This document shows, piece after piece, positions 1-8,937 of a DNA stretch of 64,000 bases. The notes under the pieces were generated by a model. That model had not been told where the DNA came from. It worked only from the letters and a program-made list of their open reading frames with translations, and made no database searches. The stretch covers positions 1-64,000 of the forward strand of contig NZ_ADES01000007.1 in the NCBI RefSeq assembly GCF_000263595.1, given 5' to 3'. Position 1 is the stretch's first letter, and each line of letters opens with the position of its first letter. Both the position numbers and the translations under genes were made by a program. The stretch comes from Gardnerella vaginalis 1500E. GTDB taxonomy: Bacteria > Actinomycetota > Actinomycetes > Actinomycetales > Bifidobacteriaceae.

Positions 1-65
1 GTTTGGATTATTGATATCTTTGTATCAGCGTTGAAAATTAGCTTCTACCATTCTTGATATAATTG
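1..65. CRISPR. Partial type II-C CRISPR array: one spacer fragment and one repeat
   Basis: A 36-bp repeat lies at 30-65, beginning GTTGAAAATTAGC and ending GATATAATTG on the plus strand, directly downstream of cas2. Its reverse complement resembles the 36-bp repeats I recall from bifidobacterial type II-C loci (core TATCAAGAA-GGT-GAA-GCTAATT). Positions 1-29 would be spacer, about the 30-nt length usual for type II-C. Only one repeat is visible, so the array call rests on cas-gene context, repeat length and family resemblance. The rest of the array should lie left of position 1. Confidence 0.75.
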
Positions 66-131
66 GTATATCGTCAAGAATGGTAGAATTTCAACTATTA
101 TAAAGCTTTTTACGATTAAAAAAGCATAGCG
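66..131 (+). ncRNA. Candidate tracrRNA anti-repeat next to the terminal CRISPR repeat
   Basis: Positions 74-88 are the exact reverse complement of repeat positions 43-57 (15 bp), and 89-95 of 30-36 (7 bp). The six bases at 37-42 are left as a one-sided bulge, which is the pattern expected of a crRNA repeat paired with a tracrRNA anti-repeat. An AT-rich stem, GCTTTTT/AAAAAGC (105-111 with 119-125), follows and overlaps the cas2 stop codon. Read on the plus strand, spacer, repeat and anti-repeat would be contiguous. No GC-rich nexus hairpin, promoter or convincing terminator was found, so the RNA's direction and ends are inferred. A decayed inverted repeat copy is the alternative. Confidence 0.5.
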
Positions 132-448
132 ACATCTGGGGTTTCTTCTTTCTTTTCTTGCCTGGCATTGTAATAACGTTGCGCAGATGACCATTGATGA
201 TCACTGACATGTAAAATGCGTATAGATCCACGCGGCGGAAGATTATCCTTAATTATTTTTACTGAAGTTCTATTTCCTGTTTGAGTGGGACTATAACGAA
301 CATATACAGAAAATTGCACCATTGCATATCCCATATCAAGCAGCATATTGCGAAATACAGTTGCAGCATGACGCTCCACTTTTGTTTTCACTGGTAAATC
401 AAACATTACTAAACACCACATGCCACCACTGTCCTCATCGACTTTCAT
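116..448 (-). CDS. cas2: CRISPR-associated endoribonuclease Cas2
   Basis: This 110-residue protein is of normal Cas2 size. The first beta strand (LVMFDLPV) carries the conserved Asp at residue 17. Cas2 dimers bridge two Cas1 dimers in the complex that inserts new spacers. The ATG overlaps the cas1 stop (ATGA at 448-445) and has AAGGAG eight bases upstream, so the two genes are translationally coupled. It is the last cas gene and the array begins just beyond it. There is no Csn2 or Cas4, which fits subtype II-C. Confidence 0.93.
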   Translation of the reverse strand: MKVDEDSGGMWCLVMFDLPVKTKVERHAATVFRNMLLDMGYAMVQFSVYVRYSPTQTGNRTSVKIIKDNLPPRGSIRILHVSDHQWSSAQRYYNARQEKKEETPDVAMLF

Positions 449-1353
449 AATCCACTCCTTACGAATTGTGGTACTTGAAATTCTTCCACGTCTTTTTCCA
501 CATAAATGCCATATGATTGAGCTAAATCAGATAAGGCACTAGGAATCGTATGTCCAGAACCATTAAACTGTTGATTAACACTGTCGATCAAATACTTCTT
601 AACTGCCTTATCATTCGTAGTATCTGAGAATGATAATTTTGAAACAGCGTAATCAACAGCTGGTCTAAATGGTTCAATTATGTCATCTGCTAAGCAGAAA
701 TAATTAGTGCCATTATGATGATTCATGCCCATTGTTGGATTAAGACCAGCAGATAAAACTGCACGAATGGAAAAACCACGTAACACCATATAAGCGTAAT
801 CAAGTAAAGCATTCCTATCTTGACCAGACCCAGGTTTACGATGAAAATCTTCTTCTTCAGGAAAAATACGTTTCCAATATTCACGAGCAGCTTGGCCTTC
901 CCTATTCGTTACATCTCCAGAACGAACAGTATTAGATAGTCCTCGTAATAATCCACCTCCCTCTTTATTTAATAAATCAAGGCAAGCCGCTTGTCCACGT
1001 ATTTTCGCGCGAACAATCTGAGCCCACGCTGCTTTTCTTCGAGGCGCACTCATTGTTGCCTGCGACAATTGACGGACGGTAATTCTCGTAGGAACATTGG
1101 CCCACGAATGCATAGCACTGACAGGAACGCATCGCCAATCACAGGTCATTACACAAGTACCATATTCAGCACACTGATGAAGAAGACCTGCAGAACAATT
1201 ACAATGCAAACCAATAAGCAATATTGCAGTTTCTGCTAGAGGAATTTCAACTTTCTGCTCTAATGCGTGATCACACACTAAAATCCTACCGCGAATATAC
1301 CGTAATTCACCTTGTAAATTAGTGCAATCAATCACACGCCAAGCGTTCTGCAT
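445..1353 (-). CDS. cas1: CRISPR-associated integrase Cas1
   Basis: Cas1 is the metal-dependent integrase of spacer acquisition. From the ATG at 1353 it has 302 residues, with the expected metal ligands: Glu152 in NREGQAAREY, His212 in MGMNHHNG, and Asp224/Glu227 in DDIIEPFRPAVDY. I chose 1353 because AGAGGA lies five bases upstream and the start falls just after the cas9 stop at 1361. An in-frame start further upstream would overlap cas9 by more than 70 bases and add a stretch foreign to Cas1. It forms one transcription unit with cas9 and cas2. Confidence 0.95.
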   Translation of the reverse strand: MQNAWRVIDCTNLQGELRYIRGRILVCDHALEQKVEIPLAETAILLIGLHCNCSAGLLHQCAEYGTCVMTCDWRCVPVSAMHSWANVPTRITVRQLSQATMSAPRRKAAWAQIVRAKIRGQAACLDLLNKEGGGLLRGLSNTVRSGDVTNREGQAAREYWKRIFPEEEDFHRKPGSGQDRNALLDYAYMVLRGFSIRAVLSAGLNPTMGMNHHNGTNYFCLADDIIEPFRPAVDYAVSKLSFSDTTNDKAVKKYLIDSVNQQFNGSGHTIPSALSDLAQSYGIYVEKDVEEFQVPQFVRSGL

Positions 1354-1360
1354 AATTCCT

Positions 1361-4300
1361 CTATTCTCTATTTTCTCCAGTATTCCAACTCCAAGAAATA
1401 GGTAAATGAGAACGCGATGTCCAACGCACTTCACCTAACGCATTACGTCGAATAGTTTCTGCGTTATACTTGGCCAATACATTAACCGAAACACGCCAAC
1501 CTTTACCAACTAGAATCTCATTAATAGATTTTTCATAAGAAGAATAATCGAAGTTATTGCGCTTGCAATTCGAATACAACTTGTCAATTCCTTCAGAAGA
1601 AATCATCGATGGTTTAAGTATCAGAACTTTTTCAGTGTCTGTACCCACAACCACCCAATGGTTATATGCTGCACAATTTGCACCTATTTTGTTTAGGAAT
1701 TCTACAAATGTACCTATATTTCCTGATAATTTAACATGACTAAAATCAACGATAATCTCATCGCCAGGCACAAGATATCCGAGATAATTAGAATTACCTG
1801 TTTGCACAGCATGAGCGACTTCCGTATCAGCATATCTCATTGAGATAGACTGCTCAGGCAAATCACACGAGAATAAATCTTCATGAATATGTCTATGCAA
1901 ATCATTTTGAAATACACGAATCATTCCATAAGATTTTTTAATTTTTCCACTTTTCAACTTTTTAAAGTATTCATAAATACGTAGATGGTGGGTAGAACTA
2001 CCAATCTCTGCAGAACCTTCTCGTACGAAAAGCTGCACTGCTTGTGCTTTGAAAAAAGTAATCGAATCATCAGCATTTAACTTCTTATCATGCAACAGGA
2101 TAGCTCTATTTGGATTTTCAGGAAGACCATTGTTTACATCATAATCAGGATTCCTTGTCAAAGCACAATAAAGTGCAGGAGTAGAAGAACGTCGGATTGT
2201 TCCACTGTCGATTTCATCACCGACATGCAACTTCAATAATGCATTTACCTTATATTGGTGAACAGAAGAATTATTGTATCTCAAACGAATAGAATTAACC
2301 ACAGCAATACGATCAGCTCTCATTTCTTCATTAAGAAGTTTCAATAACGCATTCATACGAACAGACCAATTAGCATATTGCTGATATCCTTGATCATTCG
2401 CCGTTGGATATTCTTTCCAATCAATACCACCGGGAACCACTTTATTACCTTGCAATAACTGTGTTTCACGCAGATTGCATTTAATTGCAAGTATTTGAGC
2501 TATTCCTGGAGTCATCATTGCAATTACTGATGCATCAACTGCATGATGTCGTCTATCAAAACGAGTTTTTCTTCTACCATCAAAGAACTCTAGTTTTCCG
2601 TCAATTCCAGACATTCTTCTTGCTATAGCAGTAAGCGATCCAGCATAAACTCCAACATTCGTTTGAGCTTTATTAGTTATATCGGAAATACCATTGTTTG
2701 TTTGATAATTCTGCGAATTATAATACCAATCAATTCTACGATGCAATTCGTTTGCCATCCATGCAACCGATTCAATAGAACGATTATCGAACGCTTCATC
2801 ACCAACCTTTTGTTTCAAGCGAGCTATAACTTCTTTTTTGAATTGGTTAGCACCGCGTTTGTCGTATGAGTTAGGAGGGAAAATAAAAGCACGAACCCGA
2901 TTAATAGCGGAATCTACACTAATATCATGATTCTTGCAATATGTAGACTGCTCGCACCAAGTTGAAAAAGGAGTATTACACTTTTGCGCGTTACACAATG
3001 AGCAAGTAGCAACTAAATTCTCACGAGTATTCGTAGAACCTGGTCCCTTACGCGGAACAATATGGTCTAGCTCACAAGTATGATAAGTAATCTCAGATCC
3101 GCAATACAAACATTGCCCATTCTGACGTTGAACCGCCTCATAACGGCGTATATCTGCATCTGAAATAGAATCACTCATGCCTAAATGCAAAGAGTTTCGC
3201 ATCATTGCTTTAAGATTTTCTTTACCTTTGGTTCGTTTATCTAATAATTCCTTATATGAATTCGCCATTTTTTTAGATTTGAATCCAGAACGAACATGTT
3301 CAATATTAATACGTTCAGGATTGCCCCAACGATTTTTAGCACTTATAAGGAATCGATGCACAATTTTTAATACTCGATCAACTGAAGGATTACCTGTAGG
3401 CTCTGCAATAGGAGCTTCAGATGGACGCCAATTATTTGGTAAATTAAATAACTTTTTACGCGCTTCAAATAAATCATCATCAGTTTCAAGCATTTGTTTA
3501 TTGAGTTTATCTAATGTTTCCAAACTATAAGCAGCACGACCATCAGGTAATGAAATATTTTCCAATGCCGCAATTTCTGTTTCATCCATTGAATCAATAA
3601 ACGCTATTGCTGAACCGTACTTATCTTGATATTCAGGATTATCATGAATTGCTTCTATGTCTACAGTGTTGCTCAATATCTCAATAAGAGCTTCTTTATC
3701 TTCTTGCGTACGATTAGCATCTAACCACCAAGTCAGCAACGATTTCCCTAAAGATTTATTATTTGCATAAATAATAGCTAACTCACTATTCAACATTGGC
3801 GGACGATTACCAACAGATTCTCCATCTCCTATTTGTGATCCTACTCCACGTAACTTATAGCGTTCAATTCCGAGGCAATCAGCTACATCAATCCAAGTAT
3901 ATAATGGCGCTTCAGCGCTTTTCTCTTTTGAAGACTCATCAGTCGAAGTTGTTAATAATTTATAAACACTTTGCTTTTCTTCTATTGTTAAACAACGTTC
4001 TTTTGAATTTTCTCTTATGCGAAGATTAGAAATAGTAGATATGATTCGATATTTCTGAAACGCTAACGATGCCTTTAGTGCACGCTTACCTTTTCCTGTT
4101 ATAGCATCCTTGCCAACACGATTTTCTGCAGAGCCACGCGGAGATTTAGCATAAAAAACAGCATTAATAATCTGCTCTCTAACATACTTGTCATCAATAT
4201 GTTGCACATTGAAAATATTGAGAATCTCAAGCATGTTATCACTTTGCATTAGCTTACGTGGTAAAATAGGATTTAATGAGTTGGGATGATTTTTCCTTTT

Positions 4301-4921
4301 CTCGTCTGTAGTTATACGTAAACGACGCGAGGCTTTACCTTGTTGCAATAAAAGATAATCACGCACTAATTGCGCAGGCGTAGAACCTTCACAACCTACT
4401 CCTGGCGCAAATTTTTCAATATTTTTTAACAACTCATTGTAAAATTCAGAATACTCAGTCTCTTGCGTCATTGATTTTATTGACTGATAAGGATTGCGCC
4501 AACCACGATGTCGAGCAATGTGACGAATTGCAACGCTTAACATTTGTTTACGTTGTTTTTCATCCGCAATATATTCATCAGCAAGTTTTGCACGAAAAAT
4601 CCATGGAATAAACGAATCAGAAAAATCTAAATCCTTGTTTTCAACAACAGGAAAACCCAATGAATGCAGTAGAAAATCAAGTTTCTGCAAACGACGTCTG
4701 CGCTGACGATACAACCTGCGCACACGCCGCGCGACACCAGAAATTGCTTTACGCGTATCAGATTCTTTTGCCCCATTTGGATCAATACCAGCATCATGAA
4801 TAACACTCATTGCTTTAAGTATTCTTATAGGTTCACCATTATTATCCAAACGAATCGCAGCAAGACCTACTGAATTTAAACCGACGTCAATGCCGATAGC
4901 ATAAGAAATATTACCTTCCAT
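1361..4921 (-). CDS. cas9: Type II-C RNA-guided endonuclease Cas9
   Basis: This is an effector nuclease of 1186 residues from the ATG at 4921, a compact II-C size. All catalytic parts are present: RuvC-I IGIDVGLNSVG with Asp12, an Arg-rich bridge helix (RRVRRLYRQRRRR), RuvC-II with Glu541 (INIEHVRSG), an HNH domain with Asp619-His620 (ELDHIVPR) flanked by two zinc-type CxxC pairs (CLYCG, CSLCN), and RuvC-III with His792 and Asp796 (HHAVDAS). Both strands of a target should therefore be cut. The start is uncertain: in-frame ATG 4933 and TTG 4939 lie just upstream and none has a good ribosome binding site. It precedes cas1 by 7 bp. Confidence 0.95.
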   Translation of the reverse strand: MEGNISYAIGIDVGLNSVGLAAIRLDNNGEPIRILKAMSVIHDAGIDPNGAKESDTRKAISGVARRVRRLYRQRRRRLQKLDFLLHSLGFPVVENKDLDFSDSFIPWIFRAKLADEYIADEKQRKQMLSVAIRHIARHRGWRNPYQSIKSMTQETEYSEFYNELLKNIEKFAPGVGCEGSTPAQLVRDYLLLQQGKASRRLRITTDEKRKNHPNSLNPILPRKLMQSDNMLEILNIFNVQHIDDKYVREQIINAVFYAKSPRGSAENRVGKDAITGKGKRALKASLAFQKYRIISTISNLRIRENSKERCLTIEEKQSVYKLLTTSTDESSKEKSAEAPLYTWIDVADCLGIERYKLRGVGSQIGDGESVGNRPPMLNSELAIIYANNKSLGKSLLTWWLDANRTQEDKEALIEILSNTVDIEAIHDNPEYQDKYGSAIAFIDSMDETEIAALENISLPDGRAAYSLETLDKLNKQMLETDDDLFEARKKLFNLPNNWRPSEAPIAEPTGNPSVDRVLKIVHRFLISAKNRWGNPERINIEHVRSGFKSKKMANSYKELLDKRTKGKENLKAMMRNSLHLGMSDSISDADIRRYEAVQRQNGQCLYCGSEITYHTCELDHIVPRKGPGSTNTRENLVATCSLCNAQKCNTPFSTWCEQSTYCKNHDISVDSAINRVRAFIFPPNSYDKRGANQFKKEVIARLKQKVGDEAFDNRSIESVAWMANELHRRIDWYYNSQNYQTNNGISDITNKAQTNVGVYAGSLTAIARRMSGIDGKLEFFDGRRKTRFDRRHHAVDASVIAMMTPGIAQILAIKCNLRETQLLQGNKVVPGGIDWKEYPTANDQGYQQYANWSVRMNALLKLLNEEMRADRIAVVNSIRLRYNNSSVHQYKVNALLKLHVGDEIDSGTIRRSSTPALYCALTRNPDYDVNNGLPENPNRAILLHDKKLNADDSITFFKAQAVQLFVREGSAEIGSSTHHLRIYEYFKKLKSGKIKKSYGMIRVFQNDLHRHIHEDLFSCDLPEQSISMRYADTEVAHAVQTGNSNYLGYLVPGDEIIVDFSHVKLSGNIGTFVEFLNKIGANCAAYNHWVVVGTDTEKVLILKPSMISSEGIDKLYSNCKRNNFDYSSYEKSINEILVGKGWRVSVNVLAKYNAETIRRNALGEVRWTSRSHLPISWSWNTGENRE

Positions 4922-5027
4922 ATACAGAATCATAAGCAATTATTTGTATAAATAAAATAACTATCTATAAATTTTCATGTAATAAATATCTATAACATAG
5001 AATGAGCTTAATCACGAGAATGCCAAA

Positions 5028-6146
5028 CTAACGGCGTTGCTCTAAATGTAGACTTGTTTTGCTACGCGCAATATGCGTCACGTGCAAACTATTTTTAGAA
5101 ATCAGCCTTCGTTTTAAGAAAATCCAAGCCACCACTGCAATTGCGCACAAAACCAGCACGCTTAAAATCACAGAAATAATCACAATAAATTTATTCGTTG
5201 AAACATTTTTCTTCATAGCTTCCGCTAACTTTTTATGATGCTTATGCTTCACATGCTTCTTTTTAGCTAAAGCTTTTTTCTTCTTAGCTTCCTCATCTTT
5301 ACGCTTCTGCTCTTCCTTCTTCTTTCTCTCCTCTTCAGCACGCTTCTTTTGCTCTTCGGGAGATTCTGAACCAATCTTACCATCCGGATAATCAATATCA
5401 CCGTTATATTCCGACAGTGTCAATGCTCCAACAACACCATAAGGGCCACCCGAAGCCTCTCCGTAGCCGAAAGAAATATTGCTAGGATTCAAAATCTGAT
5501 ACAAATGACCATTATCTTCGTTAAAACTTCCACCAGTTGCGCGCAAAGCCGACTCTTCATCTTGAATCCACAATTGCATAGAGCCAGCAAGATCCACACC
5601 CCAACTTAAATTTTCACCCCACGCTTTTCGACCAGTGTAATCAGGCTCACTCACACCATCTGGGCCAAAATGGCCAAACTGCCCATGCTGAGCAGTTTCT
5701 TGCGCGCGACGGAACGCATCCTCTTCATTTGCAGAATCGTACTGAATATTATTAACATACGCTTCTTTGGTAAGACCGTAACGGCTAACGTAATCTTGCA
5801 AAGGAACGCCATTAAAATACGTGCTTCGGTCATCATAAAGCCTAGATCTTGCATTTCGAATAGAAGAAAGAACGTAATGCGCTACATTACTTGACTGAAT
5901 AAAAGATGCAGCAGAAGCAGAATTAGTTGTTTGAATTATTGGATTCTGATGATATTCGTGATGATATTCGTGATTATATTCGTTACGATATGCCTGATGA
6001 TACGCATTAGAATTTTCTAAAGTAAAGTCAGCAAAATTTTGCGATATTGCGCACACAGTTAGGCATACAGCCGAAACAACAAGGATACTAACCCAACTGC
6101 GCATATTAGATTTATGCTTCGCATATTGCTGATTACTTTCCACCAT
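5028..6146 (-). CDS. Membrane-anchored CAP/SCP-domain protein with Lys-rich stalk
   Basis: 372 residues from the ATG at 6146; the open frame extends to a TTG at 6191. In order it has: a signal-anchor helix (about 15-36), a His/Tyr/Glu-rich stretch with repeated EYH units (about 50-65), a CAP-like domain (about 80-255) with the GENLSWG and GHLYQILNPSNISFGYG motifs, a Lys/Glu-rich coiled coil (about 260-310), a second membrane helix and a basic tail. CAP domains act outside the cell; their bacterial activity is mostly unknown. The Lys-rich stretch may span the wall. It lies 107 bp upstream of cas9 on the same strand. The CAP call rests on motif resemblance. Confidence 0.65.
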   Translation of the reverse strand: MVESNQQYAKHKSNMRSWVSILVVSAVCLTVCAISQNFADFTLENSNAYHQAYRNEYNHEYHHEYHQNPIIQTTNSASAASFIQSSNVAHYVLSSIRNARSRLYDDRSTYFNGVPLQDYVSRYGLTKEAYVNNIQYDSANEEDAFRRAQETAQHGQFGHFGPDGVSEPDYTGRKAWGENLSWGVDLAGSMQLWIQDEESALRATGGSFNEDNGHLYQILNPSNISFGYGEASGGPYGVVGALTLSEYNGDIDYPDGKIGSESPEEQKKRAEEERKKKEEQKRKDEEAKKKKALAKKKHVKHKHHKKLAEAMKKNVSTNKFIVIISVILSVLVLCAIAVVAWIFLKRRLISKNSLHVTHIARSKTSLHLEQRR

Positions 6147-6460
6147 AAATATCTCTTCACTGCATTCAATACTTTCAATACGTTTGCTCAATACTACCCT
6201 GAAATAAGGAATTATTACGCATGTGCAGATAATTGCGGAGCATTTACTACGTATTTTGCTGCAGTCAAGAGATTAATTACATTGTGGATAAAAGCTAGGT
6301 TTTAACCACAATAGAAGAATTTGCTGGCAAAGTTGTTGCGCAAAGTTCATAGTGTTATTACTGCGGCATTTCCTCGTGGCTGCGAAGCTCAGAGGCAATG
6401 ATGGCTCTGTATTTCGGGGCTGAAATGGCTGCAGTCCAATTTGTGAAAGGACTATGAAAT
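6147..6460. other. Divergent intergenic region with a long AT hairpin
   Basis: This 314-bp gap separates the divergent CAP-domain gene and ssb, so it should hold both promoters. The clearest structure is a hairpin at 6281-6312: ATTGTGG/CCACAAT, one A-A mismatch, then TAAAA/TTTTA around the loop GCTAGG. It is not followed by a T-run on either strand, so an operator or leader structure is as likely as a terminator. I could not place a convincing promoter for either gene. Confidence 0.4.
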
Positions 6461-6946
6461 ATGGCACAACAACAGTCGACCGTGACTATTAGTGGATACG
6501 TAGGAGCTGAGCCTGTAAGCTTTGGGCGCAGCGAAAATTCTCCTGCTTGTTCACTACGAATTGCGAGCACGCAATCATATTACCGTAACGACGAGCAACA
6601 ATGGCATGAGCGTCCAACTACTTGGATGACTGTGAAAGCGTATAGAACCTTGGCTTCAAACGTACTAAAAAGCGTGCATAAAGGTGATGCAATCGTTGTA
6701 TACGGCAACTTGAGTACAGAAAGCTGGACGAAAGATGGAAACGATTATAATCGCGTAATTTTGGAAGCTTCTACTATTGGGCACGATTTGAATCGCGGAA
6801 CTACTCAATTTACAAAAAGAAACGCTGAAACTGCTAAAAATGGGCAGACGAAAGACAGCAATCAGTCACAAAACGAAAAAATAGAACGTACTGACTCTCA
6901 CTCAGACAGCACGGACGACGAATATGGAGGTGATGCTGATATCTAA
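6461..6946 (+). CDS. ssb: Single-stranded DNA-binding protein
   Basis: 161 residues. Residues 1-110 form an SSB-type OB fold (VTISGYVGAEPVSFGR, WMTVKAYRTLASNV, GDAIVVYGNLSTESW). The rest is a hydrophilic, disordered tail. It coats ssDNA in replication and repair. GAAAGG lies 11 bases before the ATG. The C-terminus is DDEYGGDADI rather than the usual DDDIPF-type hydrophobic tip that recruits partner proteins. It also sits outside an rpsF-rpsR operon, which suggests a second, specialised SSB rather than the replicative one. That last point is inference. Confidence 0.88.
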   Translation: MAQQQSTVTISGYVGAEPVSFGRSENSPACSLRIASTQSYYRNDEQQWHERPTTWMTVKAYRTLASNVLKSVHKGDAIVVYGNLSTESWTKDGNDYNRVILEASTIGHDLNRGTTQFTKRNAETAKNGQTKDSNQSQNEKIERTDSHSDSTDDEYGGDADI

Positions 6947-6986
6947 AGAAAGTAAATAATACCTCGCGCACCACGATAAACAATAA

Positions 6987-7030
6987 TGCCGCCAAGAATA
7001 GTAGTAGTAGTAGTAGTATTCCTGGCGGCA
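6987..7030. terminator. Hairpin with (GTA)5 loop between convergent ssb and proS
   Basis: The arms TGCCGCCA (6987-6994) and TGGCGGCA (7023-7030), extended inward to 7000/7017 with one mismatch, make a 14-bp stem. The 16-base loop is five GTA units plus G. It lies between the ends of two convergent genes, where a bidirectional terminator is expected. T-runs are poor, so termination would be weak or factor-aided. Confidence 0.5.
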
Positions 7031-7047
7031 AATTGTAAAACAGGCCG

Positions 7048-8880
7048 TTACTTAAGCAAAGCGTTTACGCGCTCTACAATGCGGCTTGCAGCCTCGTCAA
7101 CTGGGACCGCTTCAACATTCGATCCGTTGCGATCGCGGATTTCAATCGTGCCGTTGTTCACGGTATCGCGACCGGCAACAGCAATCAGCGGTACGCCAAC
7201 AAGCTCCGCATCCTTAAACTTTACGCCTGGAGAAACCTTTGGACGGTCGTCGAAGATTACTTCAATTCCCTGCTTACTAAGCTCTTCAACAACCTTCTCA
7301 GCAGCATCGAAAGCAACCTGATCTTTGCCTGTTGCAACAACGTGAACTTGAGCTGGAGCAATTGCCATAGGCCATGCTAAACCAGCGTCATCGTGATGCG
7401 TTTCTGCCAAGCATGCAATCACGCGGCTAACGCCAATACCGTAGCAGCCCATCCAAACTGGTACAGCTTTACCGTTTTCGTTAAGAACGCTTAAGCCCAA
7501 AGCCTTAGAATACTTTAAGCCAAGCTGGAACACCTGGCCGATTTCCACACCGCGTTCGAAGCTCAATGGACCGGAACCATCTGGGCTCATATCGCCGTCG
7601 CGAACTTGTGCCGCTTCAACAACGCCGTCCGCTTCAAAATCGCGGCCGTAAACAGCGTTATAAACGTGCTTTCCTTCTTCGTCAGCTCCAGTAATCCAAG
7701 CGCTTCCCTTTGCAACGTGAGCATCCATCAAGTAGCGAACAGGATTTGCAATTCCACTACCCTCTTTTAGAGCTTGAGGACCTAATACGCTAAAGCCAAT
7801 GTAGCCCTTAACAAACTCAGGATGAGACTTTAAATCATCTTCGGTTGCTTCTTCAATTTCTGCAGGAGCAAACTGGGCTTCGAGACGCTTCATATCTACC
7901 TGGCGGTCCCCTGGAATACCAATAGCCACGATTTCACGCCATGGCTCATCATGCTCGCCACCCTCAGCATCAGCCGGATGCTTAACGGCAATAATCAAGT
8001 TCTTCAAAGTGTCACTTGCCTGCCATTCGCGGCCGTCTTTACGCGGATGCAAATCGTTAGAAACTTTAACCAAAGCTTCAATCGTCTTAGCATCTGGAGT
8101 ATCAAGAGTCTCCATAGCAGGAGTTGCAGAGTAGTCAACATCTGGCATTTCTGGAGTGGTAAGAGCCTCAACATTCCAAGCTTTTCCGGAAGGCGCGAGC
8201 GCAAAAGTATCTTCGCCAATTGGCATTGGAGCCAAGAATTCTTCGGAATCAGAACCACCCATTGGACCGGAAACAGCGTGAACAATCACATATTTAATGC
8301 CCAAACGGTCGAAAATGCGAGCGTAAGCAGCGCGCTCTTCAACGTAAGCAGACTTCAAACCATCTTCGTCAATCGAGAACGAGTAAGCGTCTTGCATAAT
8401 AAACTCGCGGCCGCGAATAAGGCCAGCGCGCGGACGGAACTCGTCACGATACTTAGTTTGAATCTGATACAAAGTAACAGGCAAATCCTTGTAAGAAGAA
8501 TACATATCCTTAACAAGAAGCGTAAAGACTTCTTCGTGCGTTGGAGCAAGAAGATAGTCAGCCTCATGGCGATCCTTAAGGCGGAAGATGTTGTCGCCGT
8601 ACTCTTCCCAACGGTTTGTAGCCTCGTAAGGCTCACGTGGAAGAAGCGCTGGGAAATGAACTTCCTGCGCACCAATACCGTTGATTTCGTCGCGAATAAT
8701 TGCCTGAACTTTGTTCAAAACCTTAAGCCCGAGCGGCAGCCAAGTCCACACGCCTGGAGCGGATTTACGAATATAGCCTGCGCGCTGCATAAGTTTTGCG
8801 GAAGTCACGTCCGCGTCTGCAGGATCCTCGCGCAGCGTACGAAGGAACAGCTGAGACATACGAAGTACATTGGAATTCAT
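7048..8880 (-). CDS. proS: Prolyl-tRNA synthetase
   Basis: A class II synthetase of 610 residues that charges tRNA-Pro. The N-terminal RMSQLFLRTLREDPADAD, motif 2 (RDEFRPRAGLIRGREFIMQDAYSF), an inserted editing domain in the middle (about 215-390), motif 3 (GCYGIGVSRVIA) and a C-terminal anticodon-binding domain are all recognisable. This is the bacterial long ProS type. I chose the ATG at 8880 because homologues begin a few residues before LRMS. The open frame continues to 8940 through sequence that belongs to the adjoining tandem repeats. Confidence 0.95.
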   Translation of the reverse strand: MNSNVLRMSQLFLRTLREDPADADVTSAKLMQRAGYIRKSAPGVWTWLPLGLKVLNKVQAIIRDEINGIGAQEVHFPALLPREPYEATNRWEEYGDNIFRLKDRHEADYLLAPTHEEVFTLLVKDMYSSYKDLPVTLYQIQTKYRDEFRPRAGLIRGREFIMQDAYSFSIDEDGLKSAYVEERAAYARIFDRLGIKYVIVHAVSGPMGGSDSEEFLAPMPIGEDTFALAPSGKAWNVEALTTPEMPDVDYSATPAMETLDTPDAKTIEALVKVSNDLHPRKDGREWQASDTLKNLIIAVKHPADAEGGEHDEPWREIVAIGIPGDRQVDMKRLEAQFAPAEIEEATEDDLKSHPEFVKGYIGFSVLGPQALKEGSGIANPVRYLMDAHVAKGSAWITGADEEGKHVYNAVYGRDFEADGVVEAAQVRDGDMSPDGSGPLSFERGVEIGQVFQLGLKYSKALGLSVLNENGKAVPVWMGCYGIGVSRVIACLAETHHDDAGLAWPMAIAPAQVHVVATGKDQVAFDAAEKVVEELSKQGIEVIFDDRPKVSPGVKFKDAELVGVPLIAVAGRDTVNNGTIEIRDRNGSNVEAVPVDEAASRIVERVNALLK

Positions 8881-8937
8881 GCGTTCCAATCTATTTGCGC
8901 ATGAGGACATAAACACTTGTTTACATGCATCAACAAA

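Noticed and set aside
7951-8904. Long open frame of 317 codons on the plus strand, antisense to proS
   Set aside because: It is the shadow of a conserved minus-strand gene and its product has no recognisable domain or ribosome site.
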